From Rachycentron canadum (Eukaryota; Chordata; Actinopteri; Carangiformes; Rachycentridae), in NCBI GenBank assembly GCA_038496675.1, contig CM076651.1, forward strand, positions 7,464,032 to 7,528,031: 64,000 nucleotides of DNA, written 5' to 3'. Under the pieces are notes generated by a model. It saw nothing but the letters and a program-made list of their open reading frames with translations, did no database searches and was not told the origin of the DNA. Of the stretch, positions 1-11,200 are shown in pieces. The stretch's first letter is position 1. The number at the start of each line of letters is the position of its first letter. The position numbers were made by a program, and so were the translations under genes.

Positions 1-146
1 TCTGCTGAGTCGAGAACGTCTCTGTGAGCCAAGGAGTTGCTCTGGGCGGTGCAGATCTCCTTCCCTACCACGCGTAGCATGGACTATGGCGATCCTTGGT
101 GATCATGTCGTCAGTGCTTGTCTTCCTAAGATGTGTATAAGAGACA

Positions 147-147
<1 letters not shown>
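1..147 (+). other. Sequencing-library adapter (stLFR-like, Tn5 mosaic end)
   Basis: Positions 129-147 are exactly the 19-base Tn5 mosaic end AGATGTGTATAAGAGACAG. The bases before it match, from memory, the constant arms of the MGI/BGI stLFR bead adapter: an outer arm beginning TCTGCTGAGTCGAGAACGTC at 1-20, and an inner arm over about 85-128. The stretch between the arms would hold barcode and linker bases. Genomic sequence, a TA microsatellite, starts directly after the mosaic end, which is where tagmentation would join adapter to insert. This is untrimmed vector or adapter sequence, not fish DNA, and suggests that base 1 is a contig end. Confidence 0.95.

Positions 148-180
<33 letters not shown>
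148..180. repeat. (TA)n microsatellite at the adapter junction
   Basis: A pure TA tract runs directly from the adapter and ends in a short T run. Its placement at the contig edge fits an assembly that stopped in low-complexity sequence. Confidence 0.9.
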
Positions 181-183
<3 letters not shown>

Positions 184-1555
184 TTAAACTGTTTAAACAA
201 AGGTCATTAAAGATGTGGTTTGGTACATGATACAACTACATTAACAGCAATTTGTCAGCTGTTTGTTACACTATGTCGAGCTTCAGTTGGTGTAGTCTAC
301 TGAGGACTGATTGCATATTACAGTGACTCTAATAATGTGCAGTTTAGCTGCGTTTAATCACTAAAAGTTTTCAATCCATCTAGAGCGCAATTTTTCCCTG
401 AGGTGCATCACTAAGCTCTTCAGATTGTTACAAACAAGTGTTTTTTTTAATGCATAGAATATCTGTGGTTATTTGTTAAAGACCCACTACAGAACTAAAT
501 GGTCTGAACTAACTAAATGATGCATTTTTAAACAAGGAATACTAGAGCAGCAGGATGACACTGATGACACAAAACAGTTTTTGGTAGAGGGCTTTTAGAC
601 CCCACTGTATCTGACAATACTACGGGTGTGTTCTGTCTGGCTGGAATTGTGATCGGTTTAAAAAGTGCAAAAAAGACAATAAGCCCAACTTCCAGTTTTT
701 AAGTGCTGAACCACAGATATGTACTTTAAGCTAAAAAAAAAAAAAATATATATATATATATATATCAACTACAGTTTGTCTACTTATATACTTTAATATA
801 TTTAGGAATTGTTCTTATGTATCTTATCAAAGATGTTTTTTTTTTTTTTTTTTGCTAGTTCTTTATTTGGCTGTTTTGCCTGTGTAAACAACTGGGATAT
901 GATAACTAACTTAATCCACATCTGTTTTCTTTTAAAATATCTCTCAGGAAATGACAACAAGATGGATATTTTAATGTCACCATGACAGACATTAATTATG
1001 GCTTCAAGTGCACTGATTAACAGTTTATGCATTGGCTTCTTGTTATGTTATTGGCTTTTAGTTTTCCAGTTTAGTACAGAATCTAACCTTAAGTAAAAAA
1101 AAGAAAAAGAAAAATGTGAGTTATGAAGAGTGGAAAATGCTCTGTAGAAAGACAGTCGTGCTTTTATGAATTAAGGCTTTTGAGGTTGTTATTGGCAAGT
1201 AAATCCTGAATTACTTATTTTCGAACTTAACAGCCATCTCTTGTTTGAAGGTGTTTCAGCACTAACTCCAGCATAGTGACCGAATCCTTTTGATAAGGTC
1301 TGCCTTTCAAAGAGCAACCACATCGTCAATACTGCACCTACACAACAGCAATCGATAATGCCTCCCTACAGTATTTGCCCTATTGTAGACAGTGATTTTA
1401 GACTGAGAAAGTTCCCACTCTTCTTGTTTGGGCATGTCGGGTGCAAAAAAAAAAAAAAAAAAAAAAAAACTCTGTAAAACATAAAATAGAAAATATTAGG
1501 AGGGATAAAACAATTTTCATTTTCGTCCAAAGCAGTGGTGTTAATCAAGCAGTTA
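181..1555 (-). other. 3' UTR and downstream flank of the acidic coiled-coil gene
   Basis: No open frame here looks coding. The part next to 1556 is the inferred 3' UTR of the minus-strand gene that stops at 1556-1558. It contains an A run at about 1446-1469 and a T run at about 837-853. A second AT microsatellite lies at about 746-765. The UTR end is inferred from the polyadenylation signal at 862-867. Confidence 0.5.
862..867 (-). terminator. Candidate polyadenylation signal of the acidic coiled-coil gene
   Basis: The plus strand reads TTTATT, which is AATAAA on the minus strand, about 690 bases downstream of the stop codon. It is the first canonical signal I noticed on this strand after the stop. 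Transcript data would be needed to confirm its use. Confidence 0.4.
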
Positions 1556-4500
1556 TTACTCACATTCATCCCCCTGAAAAGCATCATTTTCTAATGGCTC
1601 CTCTTCCTCGTCTGCAGCATCCTGCTCTTCTTTCTCCCCCTCTTCTGCTTTCTCCTCTTCATTAGCTTTTTCCTCCTCCAGTGGTGACTCCTCTCGTCCC
1701 TTCTCTCGTTCAGATACCATTTCCTCTTCTGCTTTGTCATTTTCCTCCTCCACTACCTTATCTGTTTCTGATACCTCCCTCTCCTCCTCCTCCACTTCCG
1801 TTTTGTGGCTCTTGTTCTCAACTGGCAACTCCTCCTGAATTTTCTCTCCTTCTGATTCCTCCTCTTCATCTGCTCCCTGGTCGTCCTCCTCAGGCATCTC
1901 CTCTTCTAAGCCTTGTTCCTCCTCTTCCATCTGTGTCGTCTCCACTTCTTTTTCCGACAATGCAACTGAGTCATCTTGCTCCAGCTCCTCTGCAGGAGCA
2001 GCTTCTTCTGCCACAGAGACCTCCTGCTCGACAGGTACTTCATCTTGTGCAGCCATCTCTCCTTGCTCATCTGCTTCTACCTCTTTTTCCACATCTTTAG
2101 TGAGTGCTTCTTCTTCTTCTGTAGCTGTTTCTTCTTGAGCTGCGGGGGCTGTTTCTTCCACAACCGTTTGTTCCACAGTCTCAGCAGGAGGCTGAACTTC
2201 AACCACCACCTAAAGCAAATAAAAAAAATAGAATACATGAGAAAACAGTGTGGACACTTTACTGCTCTGCTATCTGGCTATCCAGGTGACTAGGTAATGA
2301 GTTAAGAGAAAAATATGCATGCAAGTGTTGAGAGTCCATGCCAGGCAATTAGCTCCTTCGAGTTAATGAGATGAAAATCTCATTTTGGTTCCCTAGGGGG
2401 ACACAGTGAACAGAAATAGCAAAGAGGCCATTTGTGCTGCCATGTGTTCAAGCATGCAAGTTCTGCTATCTACAACATGTGTAATTTTATGATACAAAAT
2501 TGCATCTTAAACTGATTATCTTCAAAACATACACAAAAAAGCCACTGATGCCATTTCAGCCAATTACAATAAGAATCAACCAATCACCGCCAATACATTT
2601 CATCTTCCTGTAAACCTTGCCATCTATAAAATAAATATTACTGACAGAAGAATTGTGACAAGGTTAACACAGTAGTATTAGTTGTATGAGAAACAAGAAA
2701 CGGTCTGAAGCATTAAAAACGCAGTGAGGTCATTTGGACTGATTAGCAGACCGACTGATCGGCATCTGCGCTGGTTATTTGGGTAACCTGCTTCTGTGTG
2801 TTCTGCAGCTGAGGCCTGAGTTCAGTGTACAGATTATGGGCTGCTGAGTTCGGATCCTGCAGACATACCGTATCGAGCTGCGCCTCCATATTGGCCTGCT
2901 GGAGTCGCAGGGACTGCTCATTCTCAACCAACTCTCTGAAAGACAGAGGACAGTTAGAGTCAGGATCTCTGTCAAAATGTCTGAAATGTCTGTTTAAAAT
3001 GTCTGTTTGAAACCCCCCCCCCCCCAAGATTATTAAATGTGTGGACCAAAACATTACCATAATATATATATATATATTACCATAAATACATTATGGTATA
3101 TTAATTGTGTAGACCCATGGAGGCTCATTGTTAAAATATTTTGAAGAGGAACCAGTAGCTTCAAACAGACATTGCTTCAAACCTGACAAGTGCAACAATA
3201 GCCTGTGAACCACATTTCCATGATGTTTGGATAAGCTACAAAGAGTGAAGATTTACATACAAAAAAAATGTACGCACATCATTCAACAGATATCATTAAT
3301 ACAATAGAAATGTTTACACAGATCAGGACAATCTCACAATGTGGATATGAGGCCTACCAACACTGGCCTAGAGTAACAGAGACACAGACAGAAGCAGCCA
3401 ACGGGGATTTGGCAAAGTCAACATAAAGTTATGGGTCAGAGGAGGTGAGTTATTTTCTCCACAACACCAAAAGCTGCCCCCCCCCCCACTCTTTCCCAGA
3501 GCCTACCTGACAGTAGCCATCTCCACTGCGTTGGCCTCCAGTTGAGCCTGATAGGCGTTTAGTGTCTCCCTCAGTCCGTGCACTTCAGCAGCCTGTCCAT
3601 CCAGGGTGGTGCTGAGTGTGGCAACCTGCCAAGCATCGTCACTCAGCTTCGATCTTGTATCTTTCAGGTTCTCGGTTAAAGCCTCCACCTCCTGAGAGAG
3701 TTCTCTGCTCAGTGAGGCCAGGTCCTGCACCTGAGCCCTGACACCCTCAAACTCCTCACTCTTTTCCTTTAGGATGCTCTCCAGCTGGCTCACTCGGTCC
3801 TGAGACACAGTCGATTGCTGCATCTCTTCCAGGCGGGTTTTCATCTCAGTGTGGAGTGACAGCACCTGAGCGGGGAGGTCAGATGTCTTGAGCTGCTCAG
3901 CTGTGGCCAAGGCCAAGTCCACCTGTTTCTGGGCCAGTGCGTAAGACTCCTCTAGGGCATTCAGGCGGGTCTCCAGACTCTCTGAGATGTGCTGCTACAG
4001 AGACACACAGGAGTGATGTTGAGTCAAACTGAGAGACTATCCAATATTCTTAAAATTAGTATAGATATGTAGTTTTTAAACATCCAGGCCTATGTACTAC
4101 TCAAGCCTAAGCCTACTGGTGTATGAATGGGCTGTAGCAGCATGCTTTTCTTTTTAGATCAGTTTGGAAAAACTTTAATTTCCCATTACATCACAGCTCC
4201 TGTCAATCAGAGCTGAACCTCAACAACCAATCCGGACAGGTCCTTGCATGCATGGACAGTTCAGTAAAACCTAATGTCAGACAAACTACAATAGTGCAGT
4301 GGTGTGAAGTGATTAAGTAAATGACCCCCCACCACCACCACCATGTTCATCTGGTCTATGAGGCACTAAAACACAATTAATGTTCACGCATAAAATATTT
4401 CTCTAACATGACTGAGCTGGCAGAGCGGCTCATCCAAATCTTGCCACATTGGCTTGCCTGAATCAAAAGGTGAAGTTGCACAAGACAGGTGAGGAATGAG

Positions 4501-4968
4501 AAGAAAGGCTGTGGTGTTACTTTGAGGGGAAAGAAAAAAAACGTGCTCAACTTCTCTGAGTTGCCTGCAGCAAATTAAATATAGTTGGAAGGAGAATGAA
4601 CCTCATAATTGAGCCAGAGGCTGTGACACATCTCAGTTTACAGTGACATATCAGGGTAAGTTCACATCTGCAAATTCATTAAACTAGAAGCCTGTTTCCT
4701 CAAGCTGTCACGCATTTTACGCATGTCTGCACTAGTATTTAGACATAATGTGTCATCTCGGGAGCACAAACGAAACACACGTCGCTCTCTTGTGTCCCAC
4801 AGTCTTGCAGATGGCCTGTAAACAACCTCTGAAGTGGTGTTCAGTAACAAAAATCTGACTAAATTTAGCCTTGGCACACCACTGTCTTGTTTATTATCAT
4901 TTTACCAGCAGCGTGTTCTTGACTGCTATCAGAAACCTTTGACTTCTGCTTTGATTTTTGCTTGTCGT

Positions 4969-5016
<48 letters not shown>

Positions 5017-5686
5017 AGAAGAAGTCTCGAGTCCCTGCGTTTGTAGCTCAGGAATAAACCTCATTTCAGGCGCCAGCAGCTGTGAGGATGGTGGGAATAG
5101 CAGCGTTTTGTTTTCACTCCAGAGGCTCCTGGCATTTTGAAACCCGATAAGAGGCCCTGCGGTCCTTCGCTTTCCTTACTTGTAACTGCCAGTGCACACC
5201 TTAGGCGTGTGGTGAGGCCCTTTTTATTTGTTTATTTATTTTTATTTTTTTCTGATTTTGAGAGTGTTGGGGTAAATGACTGGCTCGCGGAGGTTTAAGG
5301 TCAATGAAGTATTCATGAGGGGATGCAGGCGAGCACGCGCTCCTGCAAACTCAGGTGGATCTTCTTCTCTCAAGGAAAGGCGACTCGTCTTAATTCCTTA
5401 CCTTGCTGCTTGACTGTCGCGATTCTTCGTAGAGGGACTGCAGTTTGACCATCTTCGTCTGCAGGCTCGCCAGACTGTCTGTTAAGTAGGTTAAAGTTTG
5501 GTGCTGCTGGAAGCAGAACCATGCGCCGGTGGCACCGCCGAGCACGGAGACCGCCGTCAGAAACAAGATCATCAGGAGAGTGTAGTTGGTGCCTCCGGCG
5601 CGGCCCTCCGACTCAATAACTTCATTTTTGAAAAAGTTATCTTCATGTTTGTGGTTGCCTTTCCCTTTCCGATGCTTGGCAGTCAT
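1556..5686 (-). CDS. Single-pass membrane protein with coiled coil and acidic tail, 4 exons, 524 aa
   Basis: Exons in transcript order are 5402-5686, 3507-3994, 2788-2935 and 1556-2209. All have GT-AG borders and compatible phases (0, 2, 0), giving 1575 nt. The ATG at 5686 is chosen because upstream in-frame codons lack ATG and a TATA box lies about 130 bases upstream. Residues 1-35 are basic and polar, starting MTAKHRKGKG. Residues 36-59 form a hydrophobic transmembrane helix ending AWFCFQQ. Residues 60-307 are heptad-rich coiled coil. Residues 308-524, all in the last exon, are dominated by Glu. A type II signal anchor with a coiled-coil tail in the endomembrane lumen is likely. The layout resembles CKAP4 (CLIMP-63) and IKBIP, and the FQQ motif after the membrane helix recalls IKBIP. 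I do not recognise the gene with certainty. The exon 3 donor reads GTTACC, weaker than the others. Confidence 0.8.
4975..5025. repeat. Poly(A) and (GAA)n tract in intron 1
   Basis: A run of about 40 A bases passes into several GAA units inside intron 1 of the acidic coiled-coil gene. It could be the tail of an old retroposed copy on the plus strand, but no recognisable body precedes it. Confidence 0.7.
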
Positions 5687-6030
5687 TTTCGCGCGGACAC
5701 AGACACGCACTCACACACACCCCCCAAAGGACACAATGTTCTAGCCGGGCAGAGAGGTGAGAGCCGAGGAGCCGGCGGGTCGCGCAGCCTGGGTCGCGCT
5801 CTCTTGCGGGGGTTTATATCGGATGCGGCTCCGCGCAAACCGACCTGGTTTCAATCACCGCGCGATCGAGCAGGAGGAGGAGGAGGAGGAGGAGGAGGAG
5901 AAGGTGAGGCAGGAGGAGATGAGGAAGGGAGGCGTGAGCCGTGGGTTGCGTGCTCGTCCATTCAGGAAGGGCGAGGGGGAGGAGAGGGGGCCGGGCGGGC
6001 ACCGGGAGTGGCTGAGCCTCCGCCACCATG
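5687..6030 (-). promoter_or_regulatory. CpG-rich promoter with TATA box for the acidic coiled-coil gene
   Basis: This is the most CpG-dense stretch of the window, with many CG dinucleotides and GCGCG-type motifs between about 5690 and 6010. Plus-strand TTTATA at 5813-5818 reads TATAAA on the minus strand, placing a start site near 5785 and a 5' UTR of roughly 100 bases before the ATG at 5686. Both features are read from sequence; promoter activity is inferred from position. Confidence 0.6.
5872..5901. repeat. (AGG)n purine microsatellite in the promoter
   Basis: About ten AGG units lie just upstream of the inferred TATA box and are followed by more degenerate purine sequence to about 5985. 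The pure purine/pyrimidine asymmetry could adopt unusual DNA structure. Confidence 0.85.
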
Positions 6031-6474
6031 TGCGCCGCTGTCATCTAATGGAAAGACTACACGTCCGGTGCTGGACCACTGTGCTATTTTTTCCCGCAGC
6101 AGTTTTCACACTTAACTCGCTGCCTTCTTTACTTACGTGTCCCAACTGAGCTGGGAGAGACCAATGCCACTGCGGCAGAACCAGTGCATTCAATAGTTTC
6201 TTCCCCTTTTGTTTTATGGTACAGACCACAGGACTGTGATGTTCAGTGGCGTGCACAGACCCTGGAAATGGGGCACATTTCTGTCAAAGGTCACCTTCAC
6301 CTTCTCATGTCAACATCTTCTCTACCTTCTCACAGCTGCCCCCATGTTCCTGCTCAACACCTGCTGCTGCAATATTTATTATTAGTTATGCTGCTGTTCT
6401 TGCTTCTTCTATTGTTTTAACTTACTGCTGTTATTTACTAATGTACTATTATTAGTAGTATTATTCTCTCTCTT

Positions 6475-6475
6475 G

Positions 6476-6504
<29 letters not shown>
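6475..6504. repeat. (TC)n microsatellite
   Basis: A TC dinucleotide tract directly precedes a recognised teleost interspersed repeat and may be part of its variable 5' edge. Confidence 0.85.
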
Positions 6505-6509
<5 letters not shown>

Positions 6510-6514
6510 GCTCT

Positions 6515-6765
6515 TACTCTTAACCCAACCGGTCGAGGCATATGGCCACCCACCCTGAATCTGGCTCTACTCTAGTTTCTGCCTCTTAAAAGGAAGTTTT
6601 TTCCCCGCAAAAAGTGCTTGCTAATGGTGGGATTTGTTGGGTCCCTTTTAAATAATTTAATAAAGTTTGGTCTAGACATGATCTATATGTATATAAAGTG
6701 CCTTGGGGTAACTTTGTTATGATTTTGTGCTATATAAATCAAATCAATTTGAATTTGAATTTGCC
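6515..6765 (+). mobile_element. Teleost interspersed repeat (non-LTR 3' end or SINE-like)
   Basis: I recognise this block from many fish genomes. It has a start around ACCCAACCGGTCGAGGCA, a middle part reading GCCTCTTAAAAGGAAGTTTT, then a GTGCTATATAAAT segment and a tail of degenerate AATTTGAATT-like units. The diverging tail repeats are typical of the 3' end of a retroposed element. The copy is old, with several substitutions against the version I remember. The family name is uncertain; I cannot tell a SINE from a LINE 3' end by eye. Confidence 0.7.
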
Positions 6766-8034
6766 TTTTTGTTGTCACTAAGTTTAAGGGATTAGAGACT
6801 GAATGTTAAATTAAATCTGCCCTCATGTTGATTTTCCCCTTCATCTTTTTAGTATCTTCATTCATGTCTGAAAGTCAACTAATCAGGACCAGGCTGCTGA
6901 AAGTGTTGTAATTGTAATACTACAGTCAAATTAGTCTTTTGTTCAGTCATGCCGCCGCACACATAAAAGTAGGCTTAAATATGGATGTGCGTGATCACAA
7001 GCTATAAGGGCTGCATAAGAGCATTGCTGCAGTTTGTAATCTGGTGGTGTAATGTTATGCTAACGTGGTGATAACCCTTGATTTAGAAAAATGTGTTAGT
7101 GTGCAGGGCCTTTAAAAATGTTAGTAATATCATTGCCATATTAATGTATGCTGCAAAAATAACATCTTATGTTTTAACAATAGCAGCTATTTATGACAGC
7201 TGAAATCATCCATAGATCTTGCTTCTTTTATATTTCTTTTATTATATTTTTGGGTTTAATATGTAGTGAATAATACAGTCTTAATGAAAGTGCTTTGCAG
7301 TACCTTTCTACATTAAGTAACTGACACATAATATCTAGATATATGCATTTTCACAGACAACATTATGACATGTTACAGGAGGAAATGCACAGATATGAAT
7401 AATTTAATGAGGGCTGAGCTCTGGTATTGTCTTGGTAGAGTCCTGGTATTGTTCATGCTCTCATACTGTCATGGCTGACAGTGGAATAATAGACCCATCG
7501 TTATTGTTGCCATGTTAATAACACCTGGAGTTTTCACTGTAATTTTAATAAAACAAAAAACAAAACAAACAAACAAACAAACAAAAAAGGCAATTTAACA
7601 ATACTAGCTTCTTTTGAAAGAAGAATCTTTTGGTCTTGCATTTCTTTTTTCTTTGTTAGATTAGAATCGATAGAGCTTCTGAACACAATTTGGTGCAAAT
7701 AAATAACTTTGATTTATGGTAGTTTAATATTATCCAGTCGATTTTGAGTCAAAATCGTTATCAGGTTTAATAGCCACTACAGCACTAGTATATGTAAAGT
7801 AAATTCAGACAAGATCTATGAAGAGTATGAGCAAAAAAAAAAACAACACACATACACACAAATAAACCATTTAAAAATATGTCTTTCACCAGGGTATCAA
7901 TACTGTATCTGCTGCAGTTACACAAGCTGCTTCTTATGTCAAACCACAACTGTCACCTCATTCTGCAATGATTTTCTGTTTTAATCGCTGTATTTACACA
8001 GTGAACAATTTTCAAACCACGAAATGCAATATTT
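6766..8034. other. Intergenic, no gene seen
   Basis: This AT-rich spacer lies between the acidic coiled-coil gene promoter and the igfn1 3' end. It contains a short (CAAA)n tract near 7560-7585 and no coding-like frame or recognisable RNA. Confidence 0.6.
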
Positions 8035-8040
8035 TATTTG
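8035..8040 (-). terminator. Candidate polyadenylation signal of the igfn1-like gene
   Basis: Plus-strand TTTATT (AATAAA on the minus strand) lies about 175 bases past the stop codon at 8214-8216. The position suits a short 3' UTR. Coordinates may be off by one or two bases. Confidence 0.5.
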
Positions 8041-8213
8041 TGAAATAATTAGAATTTTTTCATAATAGGCGCAATCTCGGTTGTTTTGATGTTTTTTTCT
8101 GATTGCATTTGGCAAATTACATCCAAGCAGCACAACCACCTCATTTCAAACATCCTGTATGAGAAATCGAAGCTTTAAAATAAATGCTGCATATTGTGGC
8201 GTCCCTAGTTTCT

Positions 8214-11200
8214 TCACTCTGTAGGGGAGAGAGAAAAATGATTTAACATCATTTGGTGTGCGTTTTTTCTCACCCATCCTTGAGGTCAAAGTGCAGGTGT
8301 GCGTGTTTCTCACCTCTGACACTGAGGACAGTGGAGCATTCAGCCCGTCCCAGCGCGTTCTCTGCAGTAATGGTGTAGTCTCCCATGTCCTTGGGGCCCA
8401 CGTGGAGGATCAACATGGAGCAAACTCCAAAGGTATTGGAGATGTAATAGTTGGTATCAGTGTTGAGACTGATGTGATTTCGATACCATGTGATGCGAGG
8501 TTTGGGATTTCCCTTCACTGCACAGCTCATATAGCATTCATAGCCTTTGGGTGCAGTGTGTAGCTTCAAAGGTACAATGAAAGTGGGAGCACATCGCAAA
8601 TCACAGTCCTTTCCGCTTGGTACATTTACCACAAACTTTTCTACAAGAGAACAGATATACTAAGATTATATGTTTTTCTAAGAAGTAAATATTTGGCCTT
8701 TGAAATGAGATATGCAAACTCACCTTTCTTCTTCTCCATCCCCCAGGTCTGTGACTCTGAGGGGGCAGATGTGCCCATGTCATTTTTGGCATAGACCCGG
8801 AAATGATATTCCCTCCCATGCATGATATTACAGACTGTGAACTTATTATTGAAGAGTCTGTCAGCCACTGTGGTCCATGTACGTTTAGTTGAGTCCAATT
8901 TGGACACTGTGTAGTGGAGGCGGTCATCTCGCTTCTCATCAGGAGAAGGTTTCCAGATCACTGTCACTGTACCAGGCACGTTTTCCTCCAGTTCTACTGG
9001 TCCAGGAGGCTTTGGATCATCTGCAAACACATTCAGTTTTTTCAGATCATCAACAATCAACAAATATATTTGTAATGTATGTAGCTCAAGAGAAAAAATA
9101 TATACTGTATATGGCATCTAAGTATTACCTGTGACCCTGACCTCTGTACTGAATGTCTCTTGTCCTGCAAGATTTTTCACCAAAATAGAGTAGATGCCAG
9201 AGTCAGAGCGCTCAGAGGAGGGGATCAGCAGCTGGGATGAGCCATCAGAGTTACTTATTGTTGCTCGCTTTGTGAGTGGCACATTGTCCTTCAGCCACAT
9301 AATATCTGGCCATGGGGAGGCCTGGTAAAAGGTACAATAATACTATCTTGAATATAGTGTCCTTTGACTTTCCCTCCTGTCAAGTATTGCACTGTTTATA
9401 CCAATGATGAAGTGGTAGTATAAATCTCACCTCAAAATTTACTGTGATCCTGACAGAGTTTCCTGCCCTCACCACCACAAAACTCTTCATCCTGTGGTTT
9501 GTAAACTTTGGCCTCACTGAAATAATGAACAGAAACAAAGAATGATTTGGACAATAACTAACTTTGTGAGGTATTTAGGCATAGTAAGCTAAAATAAATG
9601 CAGAAATGATAAGCACGAGAAGCGATTGTGCAAAGACAGAATCGATTGTGAACAGTTCATTTTAACCCCCAAATTATGCTTCTACTTCTAAATATCCAAC
9701 ACCAATTGCTTCCTTTTTTAATTTCCATGAAGTGTTAACATACCAGGGGAGGGCATAGCAAGGACATAGTTGGCCAACTCCTCAGGTGCACTCTCTCCTC
9801 CATCATTAGTCGCAATCACTCTCACCCAGTACATGTTCATGGACTTGAGGCCTTTCACGCTGTAGGAATTCATGATGATGGGAGATGTATTAGATCGGGA
9901 CCAGTCAATGCAATCTGCCTGCCGAATCTCAACAAAATATCCTTTCGCTTCATCCTGGATCCCCGGTTTCTCCTCAGGTTTAGTCCAAGTCAGGAGCAAA
10001 TGGGTGTAAGAAGTCTCTGTCACTTTCAGGCCTGTAACTTTACCAGGAGGCTCTGGGGTAACCAAGAATTACCATAAAATTCAGAAAAGTCACACTATAT
10101 ATTGTATTTATGCAGTGTTCAATATATGAGAATGGGTTTTAAAGTCAATAAAAATTATGTAGAAATATATTTAATTATGGCCATTGTAAAGAAAAGTATT
10201 AATAAATATTTGAATCTCAATCATTATTACAAGTGGATCTTTTAAATATTCCATAATTACATATGTGCATGCATATATTTTCTTTACACTGTCACTTATA
10301 GTTAAATGTAACATGAAAAACAGTTGCAACACTTACTCTTGGGATCCCGTGCAAAAACAAACTCTGAGGGGTTACTAAATTCACCAGCTCCAGACAGGTT
10401 TATGGCAGTAACTCTGAACTCATAGGCCATACCTGCCACAACATCCTTCACGGCATATTTTTTCTCTGGAGGTCATTTCAAATAAAGAGCAACATCGTCA
10501 CTGCTACAGTCTAAAATGCTGGCACCTTGAATTAAGGTAAAATAAAAATGCGGACCTTTTATTAGCTCATCCATGGCATTGACAACAGTCCAGAGATTAC
10601 TTCCCTTTTTACGTTTTTCCAGGATGTAACCCAGAATACGTGAACCTCCTGTTTTACTTGGTGAATCCCAGGAGAGGTTGATGCAGTCATCAGAGGCACT
10701 GACCACCTTTGGGGGCACTGGAGGTCCAGGAAAAGCTGAAGAATGCAGAAAAAAATTATAATTTTACTGGTTGAAGTTATAGCAGGAAAGACTGAACTTT
10801 TCTTGTATACCATAGTTTGAAACTCCTATTATGACAGAGGTACTGCAGTGCTGCTTAATAAGAGACAATCCTGAGTTTTACAGGTAGATCCTTTGACATC
10901 ATGGCTTGGTTTTTGCTCCAGTATGCCTTGTTTGATGTGCAACCTTATCGAGACAGGTAGGTTTCTTTCCAAATCATGTCCAATCAGTTGAATTGACCAT
11001 GGATGAACTCCTGAGTATATTAGTAAAGGGTCTGAATATTTATGCCAACGTCAGTTTTTCCTTTTTAATAAATTTACAAAAGTCTGTTTTCGCTTTGTCA
11101 TTATGGGATATTGAGTGTAGATTGATGAAAAATATTTTTTGACTGCAATGTAACAAAATATGAAAAAAAAAAAGATTTAGTAAATGCAATGTAGTGCAGG

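Noticed and set aside
1681..2100. 139-codon proline/leucine-rich plus-strand frame
   Set aside because: It mirrors the Glu-rich last exon of the acidic coiled-coil gene; GAG/GAA codons read backwards give Leu, Ser and Pro.
5498..6149. Long plus-strand frames over the CpG-rich promoter
   Set aside because: They run through the AGG microsatellite and antisense to exon 1; high GC content makes stops rare there.
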